Below are positions 1-8,212 of a stretch of 18,263 nucleotides of DNA, in pieces. The notes under the pieces were generated by a model. The model worked only from the letters and a program-made list of their open reading frames with translations, ran no database searches and was not told the origin of the DNA. Origin of the DNA: CAYMTN01 sp964393335 (GTDB lineage: Bacteria; Chloroflexota; Anaerolineae; Aggregatilineales; Aggregatilineaceae); the NCBI GenBank assembly GCA_964393335.1, contig CAYMTN010000101.1, positions 1-18,263 of the forward strand, in the 5' to 3' direction. Positions within the stretch are counted from its first letter, which is position 1. Each line of letters opens with the position of its first letter. Position numbers and translations under genes: made by a program.

Positions 1-1205
1 TTCGCCCAGATGACGATCGTCAAGATCGCGACCGACACCGTCGCCGCCAACTGCGCGGACGATCCCCACGTCAGCGCGCGGCCATACGCGATCGCGGCCA
101 TGCCAACGCCCAGCAGCAGCCCGACGCGTAATTCGTGCCACACGGCATGCAGCGCGTCGCCCAGGTCGATGTCGCCGACCGCCAGCGCGCGAATGATCGT
201 GCTGGTCGTCTGCGACCCGGCGTTACCGCCGGTGCCGATCAACAGCGGGACAAAAAACGCCAGCGCCACCGCTTGCTGCAATTCCCCCTGAAAATGACGC
301 AGCACGGTGCCGGTCAGGCTTTCGGTCAAAAAGAGCAGCAGCAGCCAGCTTATGCGCTTGCGCATGACAGTCATCACCGGGCTGTCGAGGTACGACCGGT
401 CGAGCGGCTGCGCGCCGCCCAACCGCTGGATGTCTTCCGTCGCTTCGTCCACTAGCACGTCGACCACGTCGTCAATCGTGACCACGCCCAACAGCTTGCG
501 GTTGGCATCCACGACCGGCAGCGAGAGCAGGTCATAATGCGACATCAGGCGGGCGCACTCTTCCTGGTCGGTGCCGACTGCGACGGAGATCACCTCCGGG
601 TCCATGATCTCGGCCACCGGCGTGGCGGGCTGCGCGACGATCAACTGCCGCAAATTGACCACGCCGACCAGGGTGTTATGCGCGTCTACGACGAACAGGT
701 AATAAATCGATTCGGTATCCGGCTGCCAGTCACGGATCGCCTGGATCGCTTCGGCGGCGGTCATGCGGCGGCGCAGCGCCAGAAACTCGGACGTCATCAG
801 GCCGCCCGCGCTGTCGTCGGCGTGCAGCAGCAGCGGGCGAATCTCGTCCGGGTCTTCCAAACCATCCAGCACGGCCTGCGCCTGGTGAGGGTGCATGTCG
901 TTGAGCAGGTCTGCCGCTTCGTCCGGCTCCATCTCGTCGACGATGGCGATCAGGGTGTTGGTCGGCAGGTCGGCGACCAGTTCTGCCGCTTCCATCTCGT
1001 CCAGTTTTTCGAGGATGTCTGCCGAGTCGGTCGGGCTTAATTCCGGCAGCAGCGCCAACTGGTGATTGTCGGCCAGTTCGGCAAACACTTCGGCTTGATC
1101 GGACGGGTGCAGTGACTCGATGATGTCAGCTGCCGTGCTGAGATCGTCGCGTTCGAGCGCCAAACGCAGCCGCGCCATGATGTCGTCAAGGATCGGGGTT
1201 TCCAT
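1..1205 (-). CDS. mgtE: Magnesium transporter MgtE, C-terminus cut off by window edge
   Basis: Translating the minus strand gives 401 uninterrupted codons from ATG at 1205 to the window edge. Domains in order: an acidic helical MgtE N domain (about residues 20-130), two CBS domains (about 137-257; LFVVDAHNTLVGVV, then LPVVDANRKLLGVVTIDDVVDV), a plug-helix region, then membrane helices from about residue 286, including the conserved PLLIGTGGNAGSQ loop (330-342). Known family role: a homodimeric inner-membrane Mg2+ channel gated by Mg2+ bound to the N/CBS domains. Full-length MgtE is about 450 residues, so roughly the last 50, with the final membrane helices, lie outside. The start is fixed by AAGGAGG at 1214-1220, eight bases upstream. 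The long plus-strand frames over this region are antisense shadows. The family call is secure; Mg2+ specificity is inferred from it. Confidence 0.95.
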   Translation of the reverse strand, partial: METPILDDIMARLRLALERDDLSTAADIIESLHPSDQAEVFAELADNHQLALLPELSPTDSADILEKLDEMEAAELVADLPTNTLIAIVDEMEPDEAADLLNDMHPHQAQAVLDGLEDPDEIRPLLLHADDSAGGLMTSEFLALRRRMTAAEAIQAIRDWQPDTESIYYLFVVDAHNTLVGVVNLRQLIVAQPATPVAEIMDPEVISVAVGTDQEECARLMSHYDLLSLPVVDANRKLLGVVTIDDVVDVLVDEATEDIQRLGGAQPLDRSYLDSPVMTVMRKRISWLLLLFLTESLTGTVLRHFQGELQQAVALAFFVPLLIGTGGNAGSQTTSTIIRALAVGDIDLGDALHAVWHELRVGLLLGVGMAAIAYGRALTWGSSAQLAATVSVAILTIVIWA

Positions 1206-1210
1206 GATCA

Positions 1211-1242
1211 GCGCCTCCTTGAGTGGACTCTCACGGAGGCGC
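1211..1242 (-). promoter_or_regulatory. Hairpin enclosing the mgtE Shine-Dalgarno
   Basis: On the mRNA strand, GCGCCTCC (1242-1235) is perfectly complementary to GGAGGCGC (1218-1211), and the second arm contains most of the mgtE Shine-Dalgarno. Inside it, TGAG and CTCA add four more pairs around a six-base loop after one G/A mismatch. The structure would hide the ribosome site, so it is a candidate translational switch. The leader does not contain a recognisable M-box (ykoK) core, so any ligand or trigger is unknown. Confidence 0.5.
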
Positions 1243-1393
1243 GGGTGGGGCCGCCAGGTGGGTCAGACCTGCGTGCCGGAGAATCGACTACCGTATGTGA
1301 TTGTAAGGGGTGGCCTGGGACGTTGTGCCCAGGCTGGATAAATCAGTGTCGTTGTTCATCGCATCCATCAAATCGGTTAGGTGAACCGTTGAT

Positions 1394-1423
1394 CATTTTC
1401 CGCCTGAATGCGCGGCTTGTCAA
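1394..1423 (-). promoter_or_regulatory. Possible mgtE promoter
   Basis: A perfect TTGACA (1423-1418 read on the minus strand) is followed after 18 bases by AAAATG (1399-1394), a weak -10; AATGAT two bases further on is an alternative. This would give an mgtE leader of roughly 180 nt containing the SD hairpin. The rest of 1243-1480 shows no gene on either strand. Confidence 0.35.
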
Positions 1424-1482
1424 TAGGTAGTCCCGTTCGGGTCATTGCGGCACAACCGAAACAGAGCACTGCCGCTCGCAGC

Positions 1483-1519
1483 AAAAAACGCCCCTCGCCA
1501 GCGATCGACCGGCGAGGGG
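1483..1519 (-). terminator. Rho-independent terminator of the LysM gene
   Basis: Read on the minus strand, a perfect 9-bp stem CCCCTCGCC/GGCGAGGGG (1519-1511 with 1499-1491) with an 11-base loop is followed by CG and six T (1488-1483). It starts about 30 bases after the LysM gene stop and separates that gene from mgtE. Confidence 0.85.
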
Positions 1520-1550
1520 AGTCGGGTATCCGTGTGATACGAAACGGGCG

Positions 1551-2996
1551 CTATTGCATGGCCGCGCCAAGCGACGAGCACGCCGGGCACGAGCCGCCGG
1601 GACGCACGATGGCGTATCCGGCCTGCGGGTCGGCGTCGTACGTGGTGAAGTCCACGTTCCACACGATCATCAGGCGAACTTTGCCGCTGCTGCGGGCCAA
1701 CTGTGCCGCGCGGCCCAACCACTGGGCCTGTTCCGCGACGCTGGTGTTCGCGCCCCATTCAAACCCGGCGGGCAGCGGCCCCAGCCCTTCGGGCGAGAGG
1801 TAACCCAGCTCGGTGAAGCACAGCGGGCGCGAGCCGCCGAACGCGTTCCAATACGTGTTGACCATGCCCCAGAAATAGCGCGTGAAGTAGTTATCACCGC
1901 GCGGGTCGCCGCTGGTCTGATCCGGCGAGACGATGCCTTCATTGTAGTGCAGGCCGAGGCAGTCCATGTAACTCGCCGCGCCTGCCGCGGCCATGCCGCG
2001 AATGTAGCGGTCGTCGTTCCAGACGCGGTCCACGCCGAACGCGCCTTCGGCCCCGGTGGGGGCGGGTGCGCCGCTGATAACCATCACGCTGGCGTTTCTG
2101 TTCTTGATGGCCGTGTAGGCTTTGGCCAGCATCCGCGTATAGGTGGACGGGTTGATCTGGCCAGTCGGCCATTCACGGTCGATGTTTTGCTCGTTCCAGA
2201 CCTCAATCGCGTCTGGCCCCAGGGCCGCGACTCCGCCCAGGAAACCCGCGAACTGATCCATGTACCCGTCGCCGCCAGCGGCCAACTGCGCCGGACTGCC
2301 GACGATGCCCAACAGGATGCGGAAGCCCTGGCTGTGCGCCTGGCTGATCGCCCCGGCGACCACGTCCGGCGAATCACCCAGGTTATAACGAATCTGCCGC
2401 TTGACCCACGTCATACCGGCCTGCCGCATCAGGTCCGGGTAGGCGAAGCTCTGGACGTGCCCGCCCAGCGCAAAACTGCCGGTCGGTTGGGGCTGCGGCT
2501 GCGGGGCGGTCGTTGGCTGTGGCTGCGGCTGTGGCTGCGGCTGCGGAGCCGCGCCGCCGGAGATGTTCAACACCTGCCCGACGTAGATCAGGTTCGGGTT
2601 GACGATGTTGTTAAGCTGCACCAACGCCGCGACGGTCGTGCCAAAACGCACTGCGATGCGCGACAGCGTATCACCTGCCACGACCGTATAGGTTGTCGTT
2701 GCCTGCGGTTGGGCGGTGGGCTGCGGGCCAGCGGTGGGCTGCGGCTGGGGGGTCGTTCCCCCAGCGGGAATCGTCAGCACCTGCCCGACGTAGATCAGGT
2801 TCGGGTTGGTGATGCCATTGGCCGCTGCCAGCACCGGCCAGGTCGTGCCATATTGCAGTGCGATGCGGTACAGGTTTTCACCCGCCTGGACGACGTGCGT
2901 GCTACCGCCCTGTGCGAGTGCCGATCCGGTGTGGCTCAGCGAGGGGGCCAGCAAAGCCACCAGCAAAAAAGCGATGATCATCCATCTAAAACGCAT
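1551..2996 (-). CDS. Secreted protein with two LysM domains and a glycoside-hydrolase-like catalytic domain
   Basis: A 481-residue protein with a signal peptide (hydrophobic 6-20, cleavage probably near AQG, 28-30). LysM domain 1 is about 33-77 and LysM 2 about 102-146; each contains the near-identical block NPNLIYVGQVL. Proline/glutamine-rich linkers (81-100, 151-172) follow each. The C-terminal 175-470 region looks like a (beta/alpha)8 clan GH-A hydrolase: IEVWNEQN gives E269 as candidate acid/base and LCFTELGYL gives E396 as candidate nucleophile. LysM domains bind GlcNAc-containing glycans such as peptidoglycan, so the likely role is extracytoplasmic glycan processing; the substrate is not determinable. 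The ATG is preceded by GGGAG. A short CPAC motif ends the protein. A strong terminator follows, so this is probably a single-gene transcript. The 520-residue plus-strand frame across it is antisense. Confidence 0.85.
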   Translation of the reverse strand: MRFRWMIIAFLLVALLAPSLSHTGSALAQGGSTHVVQAGENLYRIALQYGTTWPVLAAANGITNPNLIYVGQVLTIPAGGTTPQPQPTAGPQPTAQPQATTTYTVVAGDTLSRIAVRFGTTVAALVQLNNIVNPNLIYVGQVLNISGGAAPQPQPQPQPQPTTAPQPQPQPTGSFALGGHVQSFAYPDLMRQAGMTWVKRQIRYNLGDSPDVVAGAISQAHSQGFRILLGIVGSPAQLAAGGDGYMDQFAGFLGGVAALGPDAIEVWNEQNIDREWPTGQINPSTYTRMLAKAYTAIKNRNASVMVISGAPAPTGAEGAFGVDRVWNDDRYIRGMAAAGAASYMDCLGLHYNEGIVSPDQTSGDPRGDNYFTRYFWGMVNTYWNAFGGSRPLCFTELGYLSPEGLGPLPAGFEWGANTSVAEQAQWLGRAAQLARSSGKVRLMIVWNVDFTTYDADPQAGYAIVRPGGSCPACSSLGAAMQ

Positions 2997-3132
2997 TGTT
3001 GTAAGCTCCCTAGCTCAGAAGAATCAAGGTCTGTTTCTACCATCATAGTGAAAATTTCAAAATGCACAACCAACCCAATTATAACGATTACCCAACGCCA
3101 GCCCGCCGCGTGGTAGGCTTGCTCGTCTATGA

Positions 3133-3606
3133 TCAGTAGCCATAGGACGACAGGATTTCACTATAAGTCACCAAGTCTTGTCCTGTGTCTCCCAGCATTT
3201 GAGCATATTCTGAAGCTAGGTCAAAATCACCGTGATACATCGTTATCGCGGCCAATACAGTGGCTTCGATCATTCGATCAATCAACAATCTGGTATGTAC
3301 TCCTTGTGCACAATAAGGTATATCGGGGGAGTTATCATACCAATCCCTATGCATTGCAACACCCAGATCATACATTTCATCTAAATCGACAGCCTCAATT
3401 GCGGCGGTGAAATCGTTGAGTTGCTCGTTGACATCATTCACATATTCCAAAATGATGTTTAATTCAGCAACGGTGCACGCTCGAATACTCGGCAATTGGG
3501 CAGCGGCGTCAACTTTTGTCGGTGCATCTTGTGGAATTGTGAAGACAAAAGAAGTTAACCCGAGAACTAAAAAAATACTCAGCATGGAAAAGGTGACCTT
3601 GCGCAT
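3133..3606 (-). CDS. Small secreted protein of unknown function
   Basis: I place the start at the ATG at 3606, giving 157 residues, because GGAGA lies just upstream and the protein then begins with a typical signal peptide (MRKVTFSMLSIFLVLGLTSF). A longer frame reaching 3741 would put an unlikely hydrophilic 45-residue stretch before the signal. The mature part is acidic, helical and rich in Asp, Tyr and Met, with two cysteines (in RACTVAEL and PYCAQG) that could form a disulfide once exported. No enzyme motif was recognised. The gene is clearly more AT-rich than its neighbours, with many ATT, AAT and GAA codons. It is divergent from the metallophosphoesterase gene. That it is a gene is fairly secure; no function is proposed. 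Confidence 0.7.
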   Translation of the reverse strand: MRKVTFSMLSIFLVLGLTSFVFTIPQDAPTKVDAAAQLPSIRACTVAELNIILEYVNDVNEQLNDFTAAIEAVDLDEMYDLGVAMHRDWYDNSPDIPYCAQGVHTRLLIDRMIEATVLAAITMYHGDFDLASEYAQMLGDTGQDLVTYSEILSSYGY

Positions 3607-3639
3607 TTCAATCTCTCCAAATAACCCATTGCGTTTCGT

Positions 3640-3669
3640 ATTACAAAATATCATAGCAGATGTTCTCAA
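3640..3669 (-). promoter_or_regulatory. Possible promoter of the small secreted protein gene
   Basis: Read on the minus strand, TTGAGA (3669-3664) is followed after 18 bases by TGTAAT (3645-3640), about 34 bases before the ATG at 3606. Spacing and AT context fit a housekeeping sigma promoter. Confidence 0.4.
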
Positions 3670-3770
3670 TCGGTGCGTGTTGCGCGCGGGCAGCCCGTGC
3701 GCTACAGTTTTGCCCACGCGCGGAAGCTCCACGCCGCGCATTGACCGGATTTGCAGCCAAGGACACCGCC

Positions 3771-4568
3771 ATGCAGCCGCATCTCACATTTGTCCAGATC
3801 AGCGATACGCACCTCGGCCCGGCGCGCGACTGGGAATTCTACGGCCAGAATCCGCGCCGCCACCTGGAGCAGTTGGTCTGCCTGATCAAAACCTTCCCGC
3901 AGGCCCCTGATTTTGTCGTCCATACCGGCGACGTATCGAGCGACAAAAGCGCCGCGTCGTATGACCTCGCGCGCGAGATACTCGCCGGGCTGAGCGTGCC
4001 GCTGTATGTCGTGTGTGGCAACCACGACGACCGCGACCTGCTGCGCGACTACTTCGGCGCGCCGCCCGCGCCGTCCGGCGATCCCGGCGGGCCGCTCGAT
4101 TACCGCTTCGAGGTCAAGGGCGAGCGTTTCATCGTGCTGGACGGGCACAGCGCCGCCGTGCGCGATCCGTTAGGCCAGCTCAGCGCCGAGCAGCTTGAAT
4201 GGGTGCGTGCCGAAGCCCAGCCCGATGGCCCGCCGCTGACGGTGTTTGTGCACTACCCGCCGTTTACGATTGGATCGCCCTGGTATGACGAGAATATGCC
4301 GCTGGTCAACGGGGCCGCGCTGCACGCCGCGCTGCTCCCGGCGCGGGACCGGCTGCGCGGCGTCTTTTTTGGGCACGCGCACCGCAGTTTTCATGTGCAA
4401 CGCGGTGGTATCACGTATACCTGCGCGGGCAGCAGCGTGTCGGGTTATGCGTGGCGGCCCTGGGACGCCATGCCGGCAGTCGATCCCGATGCGCCGCCGC
4501 AGTACAATGTCGTGCAATATTTCGCGGATCAGGTGGTCGTGCACCGGTATGCGTTTGCACGGCCTTAG
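3771..4568 (+). CDS. Calcineurin-like metallophosphoesterase (CpdA-like)
   Basis: A 265-residue cytoplasmic protein. All five metallophosphoesterase blocks are present: D12-x-H14 (QISDTHLG), GD54 (HTGDVSSD), GN84H85D (VCGNHDDRD), H161 (FVHYPP) and GH202AH204 (FFGHAHRSF). These residues bind the dinuclear metal centre. The family includes cyclic-nucleotide phosphodiesterases such as CpdA and other phosphoesterases; size and block order are CpdA-like, but the substrate cannot be read from the sequence. I chose ATG 3771 because the homologous sequence starts directly with the beta strand leading to the DTH block; the frame is open back to 3660, but that stretch has no family character. No strong Shine-Dalgarno is visible. 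The HtrA gene follows after 98 bases on the same strand. Confidence 0.88.
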   Translation: MQPHLTFVQISDTHLGPARDWEFYGQNPRRHLEQLVCLIKTFPQAPDFVVHTGDVSSDKSAASYDLAREILAGLSVPLYVVCGNHDDRDLLRDYFGAPPAPSGDPGGPLDYRFEVKGERFIVLDGHSAAVRDPLGQLSAEQLEWVRAEAQPDGPPLTVFVHYPPFTIGSPWYDENMPLVNGAALHAALLPARDRLRGVFFGHAHRSFHVQRGGITYTCAGSSVSGYAWRPWDAMPAVDPDAPPQYNVVQYFADQVVVHRYAFARP

Positions 4569-4666
4569 CACGGGCATCTGGCTGGCTGCATTCTGTTGCC
4601 GCCCGGCGTGGAGGACGCTAGAGTCTGCACTAGCAGAAAGACGCGCTCAGGAAAGGTGAAAACAGC

Positions 4667-5848
4667 ATGTGGCGTCCCCGTTTTTCTTTTGTCTGGATCG
4701 TAGCCGTGACCCTCGGCATCGTGGCCGGGTTTGCGGTCGGGATCATGGTCAGTCTGCCGAACGGCACCACGTCCTCGCAAGCCGCCAATACGCCTGTGCC
4801 GGCCCGCACGCCGCTGCCGACACTCGCCCCGCCCTCCGCCGACGCGGTGGCCCTGTTGGATGCCGAAGAATCGGTTGTCGCGTACCTGTATGAGCAGGCC
4901 GGGCCGAGCGTCGTCCACATCACCAGCCGCAGCCAGGTAGTGGATTTCTGGCGCGGGGTCGTGCCGCAAGAGGGCACCGGCTCCGGGTTTGTCTACGACA
5001 ACGCGGGCCACATCGTGACCAACAATCACGTCATCGAGGGCGCGACCGAGATCGAAGTCGTGCTGGCCGATGGTACGTCGCTGGCGGCGCAGGTCGTCGG
5101 CGCGGATTCGTATTACGATCTCGCCGTGTTGCAGATCGACACGGGCGGCGCGCCGCTGCCACCGCCGCTGCCGCTGGGTGATACGACGATGCTGCGCGTC
5201 GGGCAGCGCGTGCTGGCGATTGGCAACCCGTTCGGGCTGGATCGCACGCTGACGACCGGCGTGATCAGCGCGCTGGATCGCACCATCGAATCCAGCACCG
5301 GCTCCGGCTCGGTGGTCGGCAACGCGATCCAGACGGATGCCGCCGTCAACCCCGGCAACTCCGGCGGGCCGCTGCTCAACATTCACGGCCAGGTGATCGG
5401 CGTGAACACGGCCATCACGTCGCCGTCGGGCGGATCGGTTGGGATCGGGTTTGCGGTGCCGATCAGCACGGTCAGCCGCGTCGTGCCGGAGCTGATCGCT
5501 AACGGGCGCTACCCGCACCCGTCGCTGCAAATCACCGTGCGCGAGCTGGGGTACGAAGTCCGTCCCGCCAGCGATGGCCCGCAGCACGGCCTGTTGATCG
5601 TGGACATGGACGCGAACGGCGCGGCGGCCCAGGCCGGGTTGAAAGCGGCCCAGGCGCAGCGGCAGGGCTTCAGCACCGTGTTTGTCGGCGGGGACATCAT
5701 CACCGCCGTGAACGGCAGCCCCATGACGACGCGCGACGATCTGGCGCTGTATCTCGAAACGAACGCCGTGCCGGGCGACACCGTCAGCGTGACGTATGAC
5801 CGCCAGGGCAGCACCGAGCAGGCGACGGTCACAGTCGGGGAGAATTAG
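4667..5848 (+). CDS. Membrane-anchored HtrA/DegP-type serine protease with one PDZ domain
   Basis: A 393-residue protein. Residues 8-30 form an N-terminal membrane anchor, followed by a Pro/Thr/Ala-rich linker (about 33-58). The trypsin-like domain (about 68-272) has a complete catalytic triad: H121 (TNNHVIEG), D151 (DLAVLQID) and S232 (NPGNSGGPLLN). A single PDZ-like domain occupies about 285-390 (GDIITAVNGSPMTTRDDL). Known role of the family: extracytoplasmic protein quality control, with the PDZ domain recognising unfolded protein C-termini. Anchor, protease and one PDZ match the DegS/HtrA layout common in Gram-positive and Chloroflexota bacteria. AGGAAAGG lies about 10 bases before the ATG. 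It probably forms its own transcript or reads through from the phosphoesterase gene. No defect is visible. Confidence 0.93.
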   Translation: MWRPRFSFVWIVAVTLGIVAGFAVGIMVSLPNGTTSSQAANTPVPARTPLPTLAPPSADAVALLDAEESVVAYLYEQAGPSVVHITSRSQVVDFWRGVVPQEGTGSGFVYDNAGHIVTNNHVIEGATEIEVVLADGTSLAAQVVGADSYYDLAVLQIDTGGAPLPPPLPLGDTTMLRVGQRVLAIGNPFGLDRTLTTGVISALDRTIESSTGSGSVVGNAIQTDAAVNPGNSGGPLLNIHGQVIGVNTAITSPSGGSVGIGFAVPISTVSRVVPELIANGRYPHPSLQITVRELGYEVRPASDGPQHGLLIVDMDANGAAAQAGLKAAQAQRQGFSTVFVGGDIITAVNGSPMTTRDDLALYLETNAVPGDTVSVTYDRQGSTEQATVTVGEN

Positions 5849-6013
5849 CCGGGCTGCCGGTTATCGCCGGGCTGCGCTGCGCAGCAGCGGACCGCCTGTT
5901 GGTTTACCTCCCGCATATGAGGTACATTCGGCGGATGGGCAGCACAACCCGGCGGATGATCGATGGAGAAGACAAGTCAAACTCGACCAACCGGCCTGTC
6001 TGGTTAATCGACT

Positions 6014-6043
6014 TTGGTGATTGGTTTTTCCACTACCTATACA
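6014..6043 (+). promoter_or_regulatory. Possible promoter of the phosphohexomutase gene
   Basis: TTGGTG (6014-6019), an 18-base spacer and TATACA (6038-6043) stand just ahead of the ribosome site AGGGGG (6051-6056). The predicted leader is very short, only about 20 nt. The rest of 5849-6013 is non-coding with short GC-rich inverted repeats (near 5870-5885) and no clear terminator. Confidence 0.3.
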
Positions 6044-6068
6044 CACCGTGAGGGGGTAAAACGTCGTT

Positions 6069-7511
6069 ATGCCAATCCGTTTTGGAACCGATGGTTGGCG
6101 CGCTGTTATTGCCGATACGTTTACGTTTTCGAATCTGCGGCTGGTGGCGCAGGCCGTAGCGGATTATGTCAACAAAGAAACCAACGGCGGCAGCGGCAAA
6201 CCGCCGGAAGTCGTCGTCGGGTTTGATACGCGTTTCCTGTCGGACCGTTTCGCCATCGAAACGGCGCGCGTGCTGGCAGCCAACGGGATCATCACCTGGC
6301 TGGCTCGCACCGACTCGCCGACGCCCGCCATCAGCTACAACATCCTGCGCAAACAAGCGGTGGCCGGGGTCGTGATCACGGCGTCGCACAACCCGCCGCG
6401 TTACAACGGGTTCAAGCTGAAATCGTCTTACGGCGGTTCGGCGCTGCCGGACCAATGCGAGCGCGTCGAGGAATATCTCGAAGAACAGCAGCGGCAGGCG
6501 CGCGGCCCGAACCTGATGGACTACGAACGCGCCATCGACCAGGAGCTGATCCGCCGCTTCAACCCGACCAACGCGTACTACGAACACCTGGAAACGCTGG
6601 TCGATATCGACAAAATCTCAAGCGGCGAGCTGCGTATCGTGGCCGACCCGATGTACGGCTCCGGGCGCACGGCGATCCGGGCGCTGCTCTCGCGCTCGCG
6701 CTGCCACGTGACCGAGATTCGCGGCGAAATGAATCCCGGTTTTGGCGGCATCCATCCCGAACCGATCCGCAAGTACCTGGATATGCTGGCCGCGACGATG
6801 AGCAACATTCACGCCGACGTGGGCATCGCCACCGACGGCGACGCGGACCGCATCGGCGCGATGGATGGGCAGGGCAATTTCATCGACCCGCACACGATCA
6901 TGTCGCTGGCCGTGCGTTACCTGGCCGAAAAACGCGGCTGGACCGGTGACGTGGTCAAGACGGTGTCTACCACGATGATGATCAACCGCATCGCTGCGCG
7001 TTATGGCCTCACGGTCTACGAGACGCCGGTTGGATTCAATCACATCGCCGACCGCATGCTCAACGGCGACGTGTTGATCGGCGGCGAGGAATCGGGCGGG
7101 ATCAGCATCAAGGGCCACATCCCGGAGGGCGACGGCATCCTGATGGGCATGTTGCTGTTGGAGATCATGGCAGATGCCGGGGTGCCGCTGGTCGAGATCG
7201 TGGCGGATTTGCAGCGCGAATACGGCCCGACGTGTTACGAGCGCACCGATTTTCACCTGAGAAAACCGGTCCCCAAGCAGGAGATGGTCGAACGCCTGCA
7301 AACCAAAGCCCCCGCGACGATGGCGGGCGAGACGGTGCGCGAGGTCCATACCTTCGACGGGATCAAGTTCGTGCTGGCCGACGATAGCTGGTTGTTGATC
7401 CGGCCCAGCGGCACCGAGCCGGTGCTGCGCGTGTATGCCGAGGCGCGAGACGCGATCATGGTCAAGGCGCTGTTAGAAGCCGGTCGGATGCTGACCGGCC
7501 AGGACACATGA
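6069..7511 (+). CDS. Phosphoglucomutase/phosphomannomutase family protein (alpha-D-phosphohexomutase)
   Basis: A 480-residue cytoplasmic enzyme with all four signature regions of the alpha-D-phosphohexomutase superfamily: the phosphoserine loop TASHNPP (S106 is the phosphorylated residue), the metal loop DGDADR (256-261), the sugar-specificity loop GEESGG (339-344) and the phosphate-binding loop RPSGTEP (445-451). The N-terminus FGTDGWR is also typical. The family interconverts hexose 1- and 6-phosphates through a bisphosphate intermediate, with Mg2+. The GEESGG loop is the form found in glucose-handling and dual-specific members, so PGM or PGM/PMM activity is the likeliest; mannose versus glucose cannot be settled here. 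The ATG at 6069 is preceded by AGGGGG at 12 bases, a long spacing. Palindromic repeats start 26 bases after the stop. Confidence 0.93.
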   Translation: MPIRFGTDGWRAVIADTFTFSNLRLVAQAVADYVNKETNGGSGKPPEVVVGFDTRFLSDRFAIETARVLAANGIITWLARTDSPTPAISYNILRKQAVAGVVITASHNPPRYNGFKLKSSYGGSALPDQCERVEEYLEEQQRQARGPNLMDYERAIDQELIRRFNPTNAYYEHLETLVDIDKISSGELRIVADPMYGSGRTAIRALLSRSRCHVTEIRGEMNPGFGGIHPEPIRKYLDMLAATMSNIHADVGIATDGDADRIGAMDGQGNFIDPHTIMSLAVRYLAEKRGWTGDVVKTVSTTMMINRIAARYGLTVYETPVGFNHIADRMLNGDVLIGGEESGGISIKGHIPEGDGILMGMLLLEIMADAGVPLVEIVADLQREYGPTCYERTDFHLRKPVPKQEMVERLQTKAPATMAGETVREVHTFDGIKFVLADDSWLLIRPSGTEPVLRVYAEARDAIMVKALLEAGRMLTGQDT

Positions 7512-7537
7512 TCCAGCGCGCGGGCGGTCGTGGCGAC

Positions 7538-7654
7538 CCTCACCCTCGGCCCCTCTCCCGCCAAGCAGGAGAGGGGAGAACGCATTGGGCGGTCAAGTCC
7601 CCTCTCCGTATTTGGAGGTCGTATGCGCAGCATACGCGGGATTTAGGGGTGAGG
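7538..7654. repeat. 117-bp palindromic intergenic element, CCTCACCC ends
   Basis: The element is bounded by CCTCACCC (7538-7545) and its exact complement GGGTGAGG (7647-7654). Inside, CCCCTCTCC (7550-7558) faces GGAGAGGGG (7568-7576) across a 9-base loop. A second CCCCTCTCC lies at 7599-7607, and a perfect hairpin CGTATGC-gca-GCATACG at 7620-7636. A related but shorter element occurs at 11946. It encodes nothing and resembles a REP/MITE-type mobile palindrome; the first hairpin could also terminate the mutase transcript, although no T-run follows. The remainder of the 7512-7843 gap holds only another small palindrome and no convincing gene. Confidence 0.65.
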
Positions 7655-7720
7655 TAAACCTCGCGCGTATTCCCTCATCTTGTGGAGAACCCAAATAGAA
7701 TCCAGATGATTGATTTTGTA

Positions 7721-7741
7721 GGGGCGCTGCTCGCTGCGCCC
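7721..7741. repeat. Short GC palindrome between mutase gene and phage module
   Basis: GGGGCGCTGCTCGCTGCGCCC is an imperfect palindrome: GGGCGC pairs with GCGCCC and the inner GC with GC, with T/T mismatches. TTTTGTA flanks it on the left, so read on the minus strand it is followed by a short T-poor run only. It may be a small dispersed repeat or a weak terminator. Confidence 0.4.
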
Positions 7742-7843
7742 TGGATCATCCGGATTTGTTTCAATTCCTCCATTAGCGCTTCCTGTATCCCTGTTCGCCC
7801 GCCATCGCCCGGCAGGAGATAGGCGAGCGGGTCGGCGTAAGGG

Positions 7844-8197
7844 TTAGCGCTCCGGTTCTGCGCCGGGCGGGTCCGCCAGGGCCGCCTGTGTGGCAAGCGC
7901 CCGGTCCAGCCCATCGGTCAGCGCGTTCAAAAATGCGGGCAGAAAGGCTGCCCAAACGTCTGCCGGGATGCCCGTGATCGCGGCGGCGTGTGCGATCAGC
8001 GGATCGGTCGACTCGTCTACGGCGGCGATGACTGCCGGACGCTGCCCGCGCACGGCCTGCCACAGCGCCCGCGTCTGGCGCGTGACCAGTGTCCCCGCCC
8101 ACAGCGCCGCCGCTGCCAGCAGCAGTGTTCCCAGCAGCGCGCCTAACAATGACCAGATCGCCAGCATGGGGTCTGCTGGCAGGTTGTCGATTATCAT
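7844..8197 (-). CDS. Small one-TM protein of the phage module (holin-like position)
   Basis: A 117-residue protein starting at ATG 8197. AGGAG at 8206-8210 stands eight bases before this ATG, whereas a GTG two codons upstream (8203) would sit only two bases from it. A strong membrane segment spans about residues 11-36 (leucine/alanine-rich), followed by a basic stretch (RQTRALWQAVRGQR) and an alanine-rich helical tail ending in PPGAEPER. It is the last gene of the minus-strand phage cluster, 15 bases after the fibre-like gene. A single-TM small protein at the end of a tail cluster would suit a holin or a membrane accessory of lysis, but no family was recognised. Confidence 0.6.
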   Translation of the reverse strand: MIIDNLPADPMLAIWSLLGALLGTLLLAAAALWAGTLVTRQTRALWQAVRGQRPAVIAAVDESTDPLIAHAAAITGIPADVWAAFLPAFLNALTDGLDRALATQAALADPPGAEPER

Positions 8198-8212
8198 ATT
8201 CACGTCTCCTGA

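Noticed and set aside
10..1040. Several plus-strand open frames over mgtE
   Set aside because: They are antisense to a frame with clear CBS and MgtE motifs and show no coherent protein features.
1371..1395. GGTTAGGTGAACC resembling an M-box riboswitch start
   Set aside because: It reads on the plus strand, away from mgtE, and the remaining M-box core elements are missing.
1554..3116. 520-residue plus-strand frame
   Set aside because: It is antisense to the LysM/hydrolase gene; the product is Arg/Gly/Leu-rich without domains, typical of a GC-rich shadow.
4565..5587. 340-residue minus-strand frame
   Set aside because: It is the antisense shadow of the HtrA protease; Arg/Asp/His-rich without domains.
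7675..7773. 32-codon minus-strand ORF MEELKQIRMIQG...
   Set aside because: It has a plausible weak ribosome site but reads straight through the palindrome at 7721-7741; more likely a chance or decayed frame.
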